A stretch of 64,000 bases of DNA from Gemmatimonadota bacterium (GTDB lineage Bacteria > Gemmatimonadota > Gemmatimonadetes > Gemmatimonadales > Gemmatimonadaceae): contig JAQBPX010000027.1 in NCBI GenBank assembly GCA_028287305.1, positions 106,307 to 170,306 of the forward strand, given 5' to 3'. Positions 28,496 through 37,499 of this stretch are shown piece by piece (the first letter of the stretch is position 1; each line of letters begins with the position of its first letter). The position numbers and the translations under genes are program-made. The notes under the pieces are model-generated. The model was not told the DNA's origin. It ran no database searches and saw only the letters and a list, made by a program, of their open reading frames with translations.

Positions 28496-28498
28496 CTT
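28493..28498 (+). promoter_or_regulatory. Putative -10 element of the btu operon, overlapping the upstream stop codon
   Basis: TAGCTT includes the TAG stop of the preceding gene. It is identical to the hexamers before clpB and, on the minus strand, before rpsT. A start about 7 bases downstream would place the transcript start just before the cobalamin riboswitch. Confidence 0.45.
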
Positions 28499-28504
28499 CA
28501 CCGC

Positions 28505-28660
28505 ACAATCGAAACGCGAGTGCGGGACACGGAAGCCGGTGAGATACCGGCGCGGCCCCGCCACTGTAACGGGCAGTTCTGCCGACGCTTCACGATGCCA
28601 CTGACGAGAGTCGGGAAGGCGAAGCGCTCGGGCCCGGAGCCAGGAGACGACCCCATTCGC
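28505..28660 (+). promoter_or_regulatory. Cobalamin riboswitch
   Basis: The classic B12-box pattern is present in order: GGGACACGGAAGCCGGTGAG, then ACCGGCGCGG, CCCCGCCACTGTAACGGG (around 28556-28574), CCACTGACGAGAGTCGGGAAGG, and AGCCAGGAGAC at 28638-28648. These are the conserved core strands of the adenosylcobalamin-binding aptamer. About 110 bases separate the aptamer from the GTG of btuF and hold short CCTC/GAGG pairings around 28675-28690 that may be the expression platform. When cobalamin binds, uptake genes of this type are normally turned down. Confidence 0.93.
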
Positions 28661-28760
28661 GCCACAACTCAGCTCCTCGGGGGAGGACTGGTGGCATCTC
28701 CATGGCGTCGGACGACGGCATAGGGCTGCGCGGGCATCCTTCCTCACTCAGGGTGCCCTC

Positions 28761-29684
28761 GTGCGTTTCAGCAGCCGCGTTTCCGTAGTCCTGTTCCTCG
28801 CCGCCGCGTGCGGTGATGGCGCTGGCGTGGCGACCACCACGGTGCCGGAGCCGGTCACGCTGGTCCCCACGCCAATCGCAATCGTCCGCGACGATTTCGG
28901 CGAGCCGCTGACCAGGCCGAGCGCGCCGGCGATGCGCGTGGTCTCGCTCAACCCCACCACCACCGAGATCCTCTTCGCCATGGGGAAGGGCGATCGCCTG
29001 GTGGGGCGCTCGCGCTGGGACCAATGGCCCGATTCCGCTCGTGCGGTTCCCGCGGTGGGCGACGGCATCCGGCCGGACGTGGAGTCCGTGCTGGCCGTGA
29101 AGCCCGACCTCGTGCTCCTCTACGCGAGCGCCGACAATCGCGATGCCGCCACGCGCCTGCGATCGATGGGCATCGCCGTGGCCGCCTTCAAGGTGGATCG
29201 CATCGCCGACTTCCGGCGAGTTACGATGGAGCTGGGCGAACTGCTCGGCGACCCGGAGCGCGCGCTCAGCGTGGTGGACAGCGTCCAGCGCACGCTCGAT
29301 CGCGTGGCGGCCGCCACGGCGCAACTGCCGCGACCGAGCGTCTTCATGCCCGCATGGGAATCGCCGCTCATGACCATCGGCGGCGGCAGCTTCCTCTCCG
29401 AGCTGGTCACCATCGCCGGCGGCCGCAACATCTACGAGGCGCTGCCCGCGCCCTCGCCGATGGTCACCATGGAGGATGTTGCACGCCTCGACCCGGACAT
29501 CGTGCTCACCGGGCCGGAGAGCGAGGTGAAGATTCGCGACAAGCCGCGCTGGCGCGTGCTGCGCGCCGTGCGCGAGGGGCGCGTGATGACCTGGGACACC
29601 GTGCTCGTGGGACGTCCCTCGGTGCGCATCGGCGAGGCCGCGCGCTCGCTCGCCAACCTGCTGCATCCGGGAGTGGTCCGCTGA
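28761..29684 (+). CDS. btuF: Cobalamin ABC transporter substrate-binding lipoprotein BtuF
   Basis: This 307-residue protein captures B12 in the periplasm for BtuCD. The N terminus ends in the lipobox LAAAC, suggesting a lipoprotein. The rest matches Peripla_BP_2: RVVSLNPTTTEILFAMGKGDRLVGRS, KPDLVLLYAS, and late-domain PSPMVTMEDVARLDPDIVLTGPE. GTG start. It is first in the riboswitch-controlled operon btuF-btuC-btuD-btuB, which makes cobalamin the likely ligand rather than haem or iron-siderophore. Confidence 0.92.
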   Translation: MRFSSRVSVVLFLAAACGDGAGVATTTVPEPVTLVPTPIAIVRDDFGEPLTRPSAPAMRVVSLNPTTTEILFAMGKGDRLVGRSRWDQWPDSARAVPAVGDGIRPDVESVLAVKPDLVLLYASADNRDAATRLRSMGIAVAAFKVDRIADFRRVTMELGELLGDPERALSVVDSVQRTLDRVAAATAQLPRPSVFMPAWESPLMTIGGGSFLSELVTIAGGRNIYEALPAPSPMVTMEDVARLDPDIVLTGPESEVKIRDKPRWRVLRAVREGRVMTWDTVLVGRPSVRIGEAARSLANLLHPGVVR

Positions 29685-29695
29685 TCGTGCGCGCC

Positions 29696-30664
29696 ATGTC
29701 GCTGCGCTGGATCGCGCTGCTCGCGGCGCTCGTGCTGCTGCTCGTGCTCTCCGTGAGCGTGGGCGCGCTGCACGTGCCCGTAGTGGACGCGTGGCGCGGC
29801 CTCGCCGGATCCGGCGACCCCACCGTGATCGCGGTGGTGCGCAGCCTCCGGCTTCCGCGCGCCGTGGTCGCGATGCTCGTGGGCGCCGCGCTCGGCATGA
29901 GTGGCGGTGCGCTCCAGGGCACCATGCGGAATCCACTCGCCGAGCCGTACCTACTCGGCGTGTCGGGCGGTGCGGCGGTGGGAGCGGTGCTCGCCGTCAC
30001 GAGCGGGCTGCCGCAGCCGCTCGTTCCGCTCGCGGGCTTCGCCGGCGCGGTGGTCACCATCGGCATCGCCTTCGCCGTGGCGCACGCCGCGCGCGGGCGC
30101 GGTGATCCGCGCGTGCTCCTCATGGCCGGCGTCGTGGTCGGCGCATTCGCCAACGCGGCCATCATGCTCGTGCTTGCGAACGCGCCAGCGAGCACGGTGC
30201 GCGGCGCGCTCTGGTGGATGATGGGCTCCGTTGCCGACGCCAGCTGGACGCAGGCCGCGGCACTCGCGGCCTACGCCACGGTGGGCGCCGTGCTGCTGCT
30301 CGCCTGGGCGCGCGACATCGACGCGCTCGCGCTCGGCGAGGACACCGCCGCCGGCCTCGGCCTCGACGTGGAGCGCAGCGCGCGGCGAATCTACCTGGTG
30401 GCGGCTTTGCTGGCCGCCGCGACCGTAGCCGCGGCTGGCCTGGTGGGCTTCGTTGGCCTCGTGGTTCCGCACCTCGCGCGACGCATCGCCCCGGGGCGCC
30501 ATCGCGCGCTCCTCGTGGCCTGCGCGCTGGTGGGCGCTGTGCTCGTGGTGGCGGCCGACCTCATCGCGCGCGTTGCGCGCTCGCCCGCCGAACTGCCGCT
30601 CGGCGCCGTCACCGCGCTGATCGGCGTGCCGTTCTTCCTCGCGCGACTGAGGAAGCTCTCGTGA
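29696..30664 (+). CDS. btuC: Cobalamin ABC transporter permease BtuC
   Basis: The 322-residue FecCD/BtuC family permease has about ten hydrophobic helices. Family motifs include LRLPRAVVAMLVGAALGMSGGALQGTMRNPLAEPYLLGVSGGAAVG and GLVGFVGLVVPHLAR, the last preceding the coupling helix that contacts the ATPase. A GTG at 29687 would add three residues (VRA). It follows btuF by a few bases, and its stop overlaps the GTG of btuD. Confidence 0.94.
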   Translation: MSLRWIALLAALVLLLVLSVSVGALHVPVVDAWRGLAGSGDPTVIAVVRSLRLPRAVVAMLVGAALGMSGGALQGTMRNPLAEPYLLGVSGGAAVGAVLAVTSGLPQPLVPLAGFAGAVVTIGIAFAVAHAARGRGDPRVLLMAGVVVGAFANAAIMLVLANAPASTVRGALWWMMGSVADASWTQAAALAAYATVGAVLLLAWARDIDALALGEDTAAGLGLDVERSARRIYLVAALLAAATVAAAGLVGFVGLVVPHLARRIAPGRHRALLVACALVGAVLVVAADLIARVARSPAELPLGAVTALIGVPFFLARLRKLS

Positions 30665-31473
30665 TCGCCTTTGCCGGAGTGACGCTGCGATATCCCGGCG
30701 CGACCAGCGCGGCGGTTGACGGCGTGACCTTCGACGCCGCCGCCGGTCGCCTCACGGCCGTGGTCGGGCCGAACGGCAGTGGCAAGAGCACCACCGTGCG
30801 CGCGCTGCTGGGGCGCGTGCCGATCGAGCACGGGTCCATCACGCTGGGAGGCGCGCCGCTCGGCTCCCTCGCGCGCGAGGCGGTGGCCGCGCGCGTGGCC
30901 GTGGTCGCGCAGCGCGAGGACCTCGTGTTTCCCCTGCCGGTGCACGAGTACGTGGCGCTCGGCCGGCACCCGCACCTGGGCGCGTGGGGCCGCACCGGCG
31001 CGCGCGATACGGCGGCCGTTGCCGATGCCATGCACCAGGCGGGCGTCACCGAGCTGCGCGACCGGAAGGTGGATGCGCTCTCCGGCGGCGAGTGGCAGCG
31101 CGTGCGCATCGCTCGCGCGCTCGCGCAGGGCGCTCCCGCACTCGTGCTCGACGAGCCCACGGCGTTCCTGGACGTGGCGCACGAGATGGCCGTCTTCGAG
31201 CTCCTCAGCACGCTCGCGCATTCCGGCCATGCGGTGCTGCTCGTGAGCCACCAGCTCAACCTCGTGGCCCGCTTTGCGGACCACATCGTGTTGCTCCACC
31301 ACGGACGGGTTGCCGCCGCCGGCACCCCGGACGACGTGATGCGGGGCTCAGTCCTCGAGCCTGTTTATGAATGGCCCCTGCTCGTCACGCGCGACCCTGC
31401 GGTCGGCGCGCCTACCCTCGTTCCACTCCGGTCACGCGCCCGCGTGTCCACCCGCCCTCACGACACTCCATGA
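30661..31473 (+). CDS. btuD: Cobalamin ABC transporter ATP-binding protein BtuD
   Basis: The 270-residue ATPase has Walker A (GPNGSGKST), a Q-loop in VVAQREDLVFPLP, the signature DALSGGEWQRVRIARALAQ, Walker B (LVLDEPTAFLD) and the H-switch (LLVSHQLN). This order and the PLPVHEYVALGRHPH segment match FepC/BtuD-type ATPases. GTG start overlapping the btuC stop; its own stop overlaps the ATG of btuB. Confidence 0.94.
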   Translation: MIAFAGVTLRYPGATSAAVDGVTFDAAAGRLTAVVGPNGSGKSTTVRALLGRVPIEHGSITLGGAPLGSLAREAVAARVAVVAQREDLVFPLPVHEYVALGRHPHLGAWGRTGARDTAAVADAMHQAGVTELRDRKVDALSGGEWQRVRIARALAQGAPALVLDEPTAFLDVAHEMAVFELLSTLAHSGHAVLLVSHQLNLVARFADHIVLLHHGRVAAAGTPDDVMRGSVLEPVYEWPLLVTRDPAVGAPTLVPLRSRARVSTRPHDTP

Positions 31474-33392
31474 ACTCCCGCACGCTCTCCCTCGCCGCAG
31501 CCGCCGTCCTCTTCGCGCGCATCGCCGCCGCACAGCAGGCCGACACCACTCGCCTCGCGCCACTCGTCACCACCGCCACGCGCGTGCCGGTGTCGGCGCT
31601 CGCATCCCCCTCGGCGGTCACCGTGATCACCCCCGCGCAGATGCAGGCGCTCGGCATCACGCATGTGTCGCAGGCGCTCGAGCAGGTGCCGGGCGCCATG
31701 CTCAATCGCGTGGGCTCGTTCGGCGGCGCCACCTCGCTCTTCCTGCGCGGCGGCGAGAGCAAGTACGTGAAGGTGCTCATCGATGGCGTGCCCGTGAACG
31801 ATCCCGGTGGCGCCTACGACTTTAGCGCGCTCACCACCGACAACCTGGAGCGCATCGAGATCCTCCGCGGGCCGGCGAGCGTGCTGTATGGCGCGGACGC
31901 GGTTACCGGCGTGGTGCAGCTCTTCACGAAGCGCGGCGCGGGTGCGCCCAGCATGACCGCGTCGGCGCGCGCCGGCACGTACGGCAGCTCGGACGTGGAC
32001 GCCAGCGTCGCCGGAACCGCGGGGAGCGCCGACTACACCATCGGCATGGGCCGTCACCAGTCGAGCGGGCTCTACGACTTCAACAACGACTATCGCAACA
32101 CCACCGTGAGCGGGTTGCTGCGCATCGCGCCGGATTCGCTCACGACCGTGCGCGCCTCGCTCCGTTACACCGACCAGAACTACCACTATCCCACGAACGG
32201 AAGCGGCGTGGCGAGCGACAGCAACAACTTCAACGCGAGTGACCGTACGGCCGTCGGCCTGCAGGCCACGCGTCGCGTGACGAGTTCCCTCGAGCTCCAG
32301 CTCGACGCGAATGCCGTGCTCACCGACGGCGGGACCACCGAGGCCAAGGGGCAGGGTTCGACCACCGACTATCGCTCGCAGGATCGCCTGCGCCGTCGCT
32401 CCGTGGAGCTGCGCGGCAACGTGACGCTGGCGCCGTCGCAGCTGCTCACCCTCGGTGCATCGGTCGAGCAGCAGGACCAGCAATCGCAGAGCCAGGGCGA
32501 CTTCGGCGGCTTCATCTCGAACTCGGTGTTTGGCGCGGCGCGCCGCAACCGCGCGGTCTTCGGCCAGCTCCTCTCCCACGTTTCCGAGCGCGTGACCACG
32601 ACGCTCGGCGCCCGCCTCGACGACAACCAGCAGTTCGGGACGTTCGGAACCTGGCGCGCCGCCGCCTCCGCACGGGTCGCCGCAGGACTCCACGTTCGCG
32701 CCTCGGCAGGCACCGCGTTTCGCGAGCCCTCGTTCCTCGAGAACTATTCGACCAGCTTCACCAGGGGCAATCCCGACCTCGCACCGGAGCAATCGCGCAG
32801 CATCGAGGTCGGCGTGTCGCAGGAGCTGTTGCAGGGGCGCGCGACGATCGGCGTGTCGCGCTTCGTCCAGCGCTTCCGCAACATGATCGACTATCAGGGA
32901 TCGTCGGCGGCCTGCGGCGCGAGCTACTGCAACATCGCGCGAGCCTCCGCGGACGGCACGGAGCTCGAGGCCTCGCTGCGCGCGTCCACCAGCCTCAGCG
33001 TGAGCGGCAGCTACACGCGACTCGACACTCGCGTCACCAATCCCGGGTTCGACAACACCAGCGCGGGCCTCTACCGCCGCAACGAGCAGTTGATCCGCCG
33101 CCCGAGGAACAGCGGCACGCTGCTGGTCAGCCTCACGCCGGCGACGCGTGCCCACGTGGAAGCCCGCGCCCTGTTCGTGGGGAGCCGCACCGACAAGGAC
33201 TTCGCCCCGTTCCCCGCGGTCCCCGTGGTCGTGGCCGGCTACACGCGCATCGACCTGGGCGCCGACCTGGCGCTCACGCGCAAGGCCGCGCTTACGCTGG
33301 CCATCGAGAACCTGAACGACGCGCGCTACGAAACCGTCTATGGCTTCCGCACCCCCCGGAGAATGATCCTCGCAGGGCTGCGCCTGCAGTAA
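31470..33392 (+). CDS. btuB: TonB-dependent outer-membrane receptor, BtuB type
   Basis: The 640-residue protein has a signal peptide (AAAAVLFARIAAA-Q). A TonB-box-like start is followed by the plug domain (LVTTATRVPVSALASPSAVTVIT, NRVGSFGGATSLFLRGGES, VLIDGVPVNDPGG, ERIEILRGPASVLYGADAVTGVV). A 22-strand-type barrel ends in a conserved terminal region (DARYETVYGFRTPRRMILAGLRLQ). The size and plug are close to BtuB, and the riboswitch and btuFCD context make B12 the expected ligand. The start at 31470 overlaps the btuD stop (ATGA). Confidence 0.92.
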   Translation: MNSRTLSLAAAAVLFARIAAAQQADTTRLAPLVTTATRVPVSALASPSAVTVITPAQMQALGITHVSQALEQVPGAMLNRVGSFGGATSLFLRGGESKYVKVLIDGVPVNDPGGAYDFSALTTDNLERIEILRGPASVLYGADAVTGVVQLFTKRGAGAPSMTASARAGTYGSSDVDASVAGTAGSADYTIGMGRHQSSGLYDFNNDYRNTTVSGLLRIAPDSLTTVRASLRYTDQNYHYPTNGSGVASDSNNFNASDRTAVGLQATRRVTSSLELQLDANAVLTDGGTTEAKGQGSTTDYRSQDRLRRRSVELRGNVTLAPSQLLTLGASVEQQDQQSQSQGDFGGFISNSVFGAARRNRAVFGQLLSHVSERVTTTLGARLDDNQQFGTFGTWRAAASARVAAGLHVRASAGTAFREPSFLENYSTSFTRGNPDLAPEQSRSIEVGVSQELLQGRATIGVSRFVQRFRNMIDYQGSSAACGASYCNIARASADGTELEASLRASTSLSVSGSYTRLDTRVTNPGFDNTSAGLYRRNEQLIRRPRNSGTLLVSLTPATRAHVEARALFVGSRTDKDFAPFPAVPVVVAGYTRIDLGADLALTRKAALTLAIENLNDARYETVYGFRTPRRMILAGLRLQ

Positions 33393-33450
33393 GCCGCTCC
33401 GGCCGTCGTGGCAGTTCCCCACACCTCAGCCCCTCATGCCGCAGCCCCTT

Positions 33451-33456
33451 TAGTTT
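33451..33456 (+). promoter_or_regulatory. Putative -10 element of recO (leaderless)
   Basis: TAGTTT ends six bases before the ATG at 33463. The spacer (TACCCC) has no ribosome site. A CCTCAGCCCCTCA block lies just upstream, as before the mutase gene. Confidence 0.45.
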
Positions 33457-33462
33457 TACCCC

Positions 33463-34218
33463 ATGCTCCTCTCCACCGACGCGCTCGTCCTCCACTCGAT
33501 GAACTACCTGGAGTCGTCGCGCATCCTGCGCCTCGCGACGCGGGAGGGGGGAGTGCGGTCGGTGATCGCCAAGGGCGTGCGCACCTCGCGCAAGCGCTTC
33601 GGCAATGCGGTCGACCTCTTCGCGCAGGGAACGGCGCAGCTCTACGTGAAGCCGGGGCGCGACCTCGACACGCTCAGTGCCTTCGATGTCTCGCATCCGC
33701 GACCCGGCCTCGCCCTCGACCTCGATCGCTTCTCCGGCGCCTCGGCCATCGCGGAGCTGGTGATGCGCTGCACCCGCGACGCATCCGACGCCTCGCTGTT
33801 CGACGAGCTGTCGCAGGTGCTCGACGACATCGCGGGCGCCGAGCCGCACGACGCCGGCCGCGTCGCGCTGCGCGGCGCATGGCGCATCGTCGCGGCGCTC
33901 GGCGTCGCGCCGTCGCTGGAGGTGTGCAGTGAATGCCACGCACCCCTCGAGCCGGACGAGCCCGCGCGCTTCCATCACGCGAGCGGCGGCGTGCTCTGCG
34001 TGCGCTGCGCCCGCCGCATTCCCGGGGGACGCCTGCTTCCCCCCGCCGCGCGCGCCGCGCTGCGCGCCTGGACCGAGGGTGGCGATGCGCCCATCGGCGA
34101 GCCGGCCGAGTTGCGCGCGCACCAGCGCCTGCTCCGCGAGTTCCTCGCCGAGCATCTCGCGGATGGCCGGCCGCTCAAGGCCTTCGAGGCCTGGGAGAAA
34201 GGCTGGAGCGCGGCGTGA
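33463..34218 (+). CDS. recO: DNA repair protein RecO
   Basis: RecO loads RecA with RecR during gap repair. The 251 residues show the OB-fold N terminus (STDALVLHSMNYLESSRILRLAT, TREGG, VIAKGVRTSRKRFG), a helical middle region and the zinc-binding C4 site (CSECH and CVRCARR). All four cysteines are present. Its stop overlaps the GTG of selB. Confidence 0.92.
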   Translation: MLLSTDALVLHSMNYLESSRILRLATREGGVRSVIAKGVRTSRKRFGNAVDLFAQGTAQLYVKPGRDLDTLSAFDVSHPRPGLALDLDRFSGASAIAELVMRCTRDASDASLFDELSQVLDDIAGAEPHDAGRVALRGAWRIVAALGVAPSLEVCSECHAPLEPDEPARFHHASGGVLCVRCARRIPGGRLLPPAARAALRAWTEGGDAPIGEPAELRAHQRLLREFLAEHLADGRPLKAFEAWEKGWSAA

Positions 34219-36053
34219 TCATCGGCACCGCTGGGCACATCGATCACGGGAAGACCACGCTGGTGCGCGCGCTCACCGGCGTTGACACCGATCGCCTCCC
34301 GGAGGAGAAGCGCCGCGGCATCACCATCGACCTCGGCTTCGCGCCGCTTGACCTGCCGGTCGGCCGCGTGGGCGTGGTGGACGTGCCCGGCCACGAGGCG
34401 TTCGTCCGTACCATGCTCGCGGGCGCTACCGGCATCGACGCCGCGCTGCTCGTGATCGCCGCTGACGAGGGCATCATGCCGCAGACGCGCGAGCACCTCG
34501 CGATCCTCGGGCTCCTGGGTGTGCATGGCGGAGTGGTGGCGCTCACCAAGTGCGACACGGTCGATGCGGAGTGGCGTGCGCTGGTGGAGGAGGACGTGCG
34601 CGCCGCGTTGAAGGGCACGTCGCTCGCCAGCGCGGCGATCGTGCACACGTCGGCGCCCACGGGGGAGGGAATCGACGCGTTGCGCGACGCGCTCGACGTC
34701 GTGCTGCGCGCGCTGCCCACGCGCGATGCGGGCGACATGTTTCGCCTCCCGGTCGACCGCGCCTTCACGGTGCGCGGCACGGGCACCGTGGTCACGGGCA
34801 CGGTGTGGACCGGCAGCGTCGAGCGCGACGACAGCGTGCGCGTGTTCCTGCCAGGGGTGGAGGCGCCGATCGTCACGCGCGTGCGCGGCGTCCAGGCGCA
34901 TGGCGAGGCGGCGTCCCGCGCGAACCCCGGCGCGCGCGTCGCGCTGTCGCTCGCCAACGTGGAAGTCCAGCAGCTGTCGCGCGGCGCCACGGTGATCGCC
35001 GGCGCCGAGTGGGTCGCGTCATCCACGTGGCGCGCCGACGTCGCGCTGCTCGAGGCCGCGCCCACGCTCGGCCCACGCACGCGCGTGCGACTGCACCTGG
35101 GAACCGCGGAGGTCGGCGCCCGGCTGGTGGTGGCCGAGGGCGCGCTCGCTGCCGGCACCCGGCGCTCGGCGCGCGTGGTGCTGGATGCTCCACTCGGGGC
35201 GCGGGCGGGCGACCGGTTCGTGCTTCGCCTCGCCTCGCCGGTGATGACGATCGGGGGCGGCGTGGTGACCGACCCCGTGTCGCCGCGGCGTGCGAAGCCA
35301 CTGCCGCTCGGCGCCGGCGAGTCAGAACGGCTGCTCGAGTTGGTGCGGGATGGCGCCCGGAACGGCTTGGCGGTCACGGAGCTTCGCCAGCGACTTGGCG
35401 TGAAGGCGGGCTCGGAGGCCCATGGCGGGCCCGGACTGGAACTGGTGAACGGACGGCTGTTCCAGGCGGGCCTGCTCGTCCAGCTCCAGAACGAACTGGT
35501 TCGCGCCGTGGAGGGTCGTCATGCCGCATCACCCCTCGAACCGGGCGCTCCGCTACAGGAGCTTCGGGGGTCGCTCGGCGCCTCGCCGTCGCTGGTGGAC
35601 GAGGTGGCGCGGCGCGCCGTGGGAGCCGGACGCCTGGAGCTGGAGGGCTCGCTGGTGCGGGTCGCAGGCTGGGCTCCCCGTCTCTCCTCTGATCACGAAT
35701 CTGCTCTCGCGCGAATCCTTGCGCGGCTTGAGTCGGGGGGCGCGGAGCCTCCTTCGGTTGATGAGCTCTCCGTGGAATCGCCGGGGGTTCCCGTGCGGGA
35801 CCTGCTTCGCCTGCTCGAGCGCCGTGGTGAGGCGGTGCAAGTCGAAGCAGATAGGTATTATACGCCTACTCACCTGGAGTCACTTGTCAACCGGCTGCGA
35901 AGCGCGCTTGCTGACGGCGCCGTCCATGCCCCTGGCGAGATTCGGGAGGCGCTCGGCCTTTCGAGGAAGTTCCTGATCCCATTCCTGGAGCATTGCGACC
36001 GCCGCGGGCTCACCCATCGAACGGACACCGGACGGAGCTGGCGCGGCACGTAA
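34215..36053 (+). CDS. selB: Selenocysteine-specific elongation factor SelB
   Basis: SelB is a GTPase that brings Sec-tRNA(Sec) to UGA codons marked by a SECIS hairpin. The 612-residue protein has the EF-Tu-like G domain ([36 protein letters not shown]), two beta-barrel domains (with [19 protein letters not shown]) and C-terminal winged-helix repeats. The last ends [28 protein letters not shown], the mRNA-binding part. The protein looks complete, so the organism probably uses selenocysteine. selA, selD, tRNA-Sec and an obvious selenoprotein are not in this window. GTG start overlapping the recO stop. Confidence 0.95.
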   Translation: MIIGTAGHIDHGKTTLVRALTGVDTDRLPEEKRRGITIDLGFAPLDLPVGRVGVVDVPGHEAFVRTMLAGATGIDAALLVIAADEGIMPQTREHLAILGLLGVHGGVVALTKCDTVDAEWRALVEEDVRAALKGTSLASAAIVHTSAPTGEGIDALRDALDVVLRALPTRDAGDMFRLPVDRAFTVRGTGTVVTGTVWTGSVERDDSVRVFLPGVEAPIVTRVRGVQAHGEAASRANPGARVALSLANVEVQQLSRGATVIAGAEWVASSTWRADVALLEAAPTLGPRTRVRLHLGTAEVGARLVVAEGALAAGTRRSARVVLDAPLGARAGDRFVLRLASPVMTIGGGVVTDPVSPRRAKPLPLGAGESERLLELVRDGARNGLAVTELRQRLGVKAGSEAHGGPGLELVNGRLFQAGLLVQLQNELVRAVEGRHAASPLEPGAPLQELRGSLGASPSLVDEVARRAVGAGRLELEGSLVRVAGWAPRLSSDHESALARILARLESGGAEPPSVDELSVESPGVPVRDLLRLLERRGEAVQVEADRYYTPTHLESLVNRLRSALADGAVHAPGEIREALGLSRKFLIPFLEHCDRRGLTHRTDTGRSWRGT

Positions 36054-36193
36054 TACGCGTAGCTACAACGACGTCCACTCGACTGGCCGTTCTTGACATC
36101 CCCCCGGGGGAGGTCTATGTTCGCGATACCAGTCGGCCAACCCACACCACAGGAGTCAAGGCACGATCCTGCATTGTTAGCTCGGAGTAAAAC

Positions 36194-36619
36194 ATGTTTA
36201 ACCGCTGGGCAGCACTTGCGCTCGTGCTCGCCCTTTGGTTGACGCCAAAGCAAGCGGCGGGGCAGCAGTCGGAGCCCCGGGGGCGCAAGTCGGGGACTCT
36301 CGGACAGAACTTTCCGAACCCCTTCAATCCCGAAACCACCATTCCGTTCGCCGTCGGAGACGAGGGCTGTACGGATGGCGGCCAGCAGCACCAGGTATCC
36401 CTCAGGATCTACAACGTGCTGGCGCAACTCGTGGCCATCCCGATCCTGCAGGGCTCGGCCCAGCCGCTCAGCAACGTCGCGCTGACGTGCGGTCAGTACA
36501 CGGCGTACTGGGACGGGAAGTACCTGAACACCGGAAAGGAAGTCGCATCCGGTGTGTACCTGTACGAGCTCGTGGTGGACGGCCAGCGCTCCGCGAAGAA
36601 GATGTTCGTCGCGAAGTAA
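36194..36619 (+). CDS. Small exported FlgD-Ig/T9SS-sorting-like domain protein
   Basis: The 141-residue protein consists of a signal peptide (to about residue 22, AAG-Q) and one C-terminal-domain-like unit. That unit contains LGQNFPNPFNPETTIPFAV, VSLRIYNVLAQLVA, YTAYWDGKYLNTGKEVASGVYLYEL and a final SAKKMFVAK. The NFPNPFNP start and the KM-V-K end are the hallmarks of FlgD-Ig-like or type IX secretion sorting domains, which are normally the tail of much larger proteins. Here it stands almost alone. The two cysteines flanking the middle may pair. A GGAG ribosome site precedes the ATG, and a terminator follows at 36647. Confidence 0.75.
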   Translation: MFNRWAALALVLALWLTPKQAAGQQSEPRGRKSGTLGQNFPNPFNPETTIPFAVGDEGCTDGGQQHQVSLRIYNVLAQLVAIPILQGSAQPLSNVALTCGQYTAYWDGKYLNTGKEVASGVYLYELVVDGQRSAKKMFVAK

Positions 36620-36646
36620 GGCCCCACCGATCGACCGAAAGCGATG

Positions 36647-36683
36647 CGCGCCGGGGGGTCTCCCTCCGGCGCGTATCGTTTTT
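36647..36683 (+). terminator. Rho-independent terminator after the FlgD-like gene
   Basis: The perfect 8-base stem CGCGCCGG (36647-36654) / CCGGCGCG (36666-36673) is extended inside by G/C pairs. Five bases later comes a run of five T (36679-36683). The T-run region overlaps the -10-like hexamer of the next operon. Confidence 0.7.
36674..36679 (+). promoter_or_regulatory. Putative -10 element of the mla operon
   Basis: TATCGT directly abuts the terminator stem and ends 8 bases before the ATG at 36688, which opens a four-codon micro-ORF. The identical hexamer precedes the micro-ORF of the STAS-like gene at 52622. Confidence 0.45.
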
Positions 36684-36687
36684 GCAC

Positions 36688-36702
36688 ATGGGGCCGGTGT
36701 GA
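36688..36702 (+). CDS. Putative leader micro-ORF (MGPV) overlapping the mlaE start
   Basis: ATG GGG CCG GTG TGA: the stop at 36700-36702 overlaps the GTG start of mlaE at 36699-36701. With the -10-like hexamer 8 bases upstream, the transcript would begin at this ATG. Ribosomes could therefore enter leaderless, terminate and restart on mlaE. Too short to test statistically; proposed because clpB and the STAS gene have the same arrangement. Confidence 0.4.
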   Translation: MGPV

Positions 36703-37499
36703 ACGCCGCCGCCCTCGAACCTTCCCGAGCGCCGGTCACGAGCGGCCGCTTCCTCAGCCGCTCGAGACTCACCGCGCGCGCCCTCTACTGGGCCCTCCGG
36801 ATCGCCATCTCTCCCCGCGCCGAATCCGCCGGCGTGGCCCGCGAGATCGAGTCACTCGGCATCGGCGCGCTGGTCCTGGTGGTGGGCGCCTCCATCCTCG
36901 TGGGGCTGATTGCGATCTTCCAGGTGGCCTACCAGCTCGAGCAGTACGCCGCGCAGGCCTTCAGCGTCCGCGCCATCGGCTGGTTCGCAGCCCGCGAGCT
37001 CGGCCCGGTGGTGGTCGCGATCCTGGTCCTCACCCGTACCGCATCCTCGATCGCCGGCGAGCTGGGGGCGATGTCCGCAAGCGCCGAACTCGACGCCCTG
37101 CGCGCGATGGGACTCGACCCCGTGAAGTACCTGGTGGCGCCGAGGCTCCTGGCGCTGCTGATCGCCTTGCCCTGCCTCACGATCATCAGCGACGCGCTCA
37201 TCAGCCTGGGTGGCTGGATCGGCTCGACCTTCTTCCTTCGCTACAACCCCGCCTTCTTCCTCGAGCAGATGCGCACCTCGTTCGAGATGCGCGACCTCGC
37301 CGTGGGAGTGGGCAAGAGCGTGATCTTCGCGGCGATCATCGCGATCGTCTCGGCCGACGAGGGGCTGAGCGTCGCACCAGAGGTCGGCGCCGCGGGACGC
37401 GCGGCATCGCGCGCCGTGGTCAACGCCCTGCTGCTCGTGCTGGCTGCCGACACGGTGGTGAACGCCGTGTTCTACTTCATTCCGGCGATGGTGGTCTGA
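36699..37499 (+). CDS. mlaE: MlaE-type phospholipid ABC transporter permease
   Basis: MlaE family permeases move phospholipid between the membranes together with MlaF and MCE proteins. The 266 residues have five to six hydrophobic segments. Family blocks include ARELGPVVVAILVLTRTASSIAGELGAMSASAELDALRAMGLDPVKYLVAPRLLAL, a very conserved stretch, and a C-terminal DTVVNAVFYF. The GTG at 36699 is the only plausible start after the -10-like element; a longer open frame upstream runs through the terminator. The stop overlaps the mlaF ATG. Confidence 0.93.
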   Translation: MNAAALEPSRAPVTSGRFLSRSRLTARALYWALRIAISPRAESAGVAREIESLGIGALVLVVGASILVGLIAIFQVAYQLEQYAAQAFSVRAIGWFAARELGPVVVAILVLTRTASSIAGELGAMSASAELDALRAMGLDPVKYLVAPRLLALLIALPCLTIISDALISLGGWIGSTFFLRYNPAFFLEQMRTSFEMRDLAVGVGKSVIFAAIIAIVSADEGLSVAPEVGAAGRAASRAVVNALLLVLAADTVVNAVFYFIPAMVV

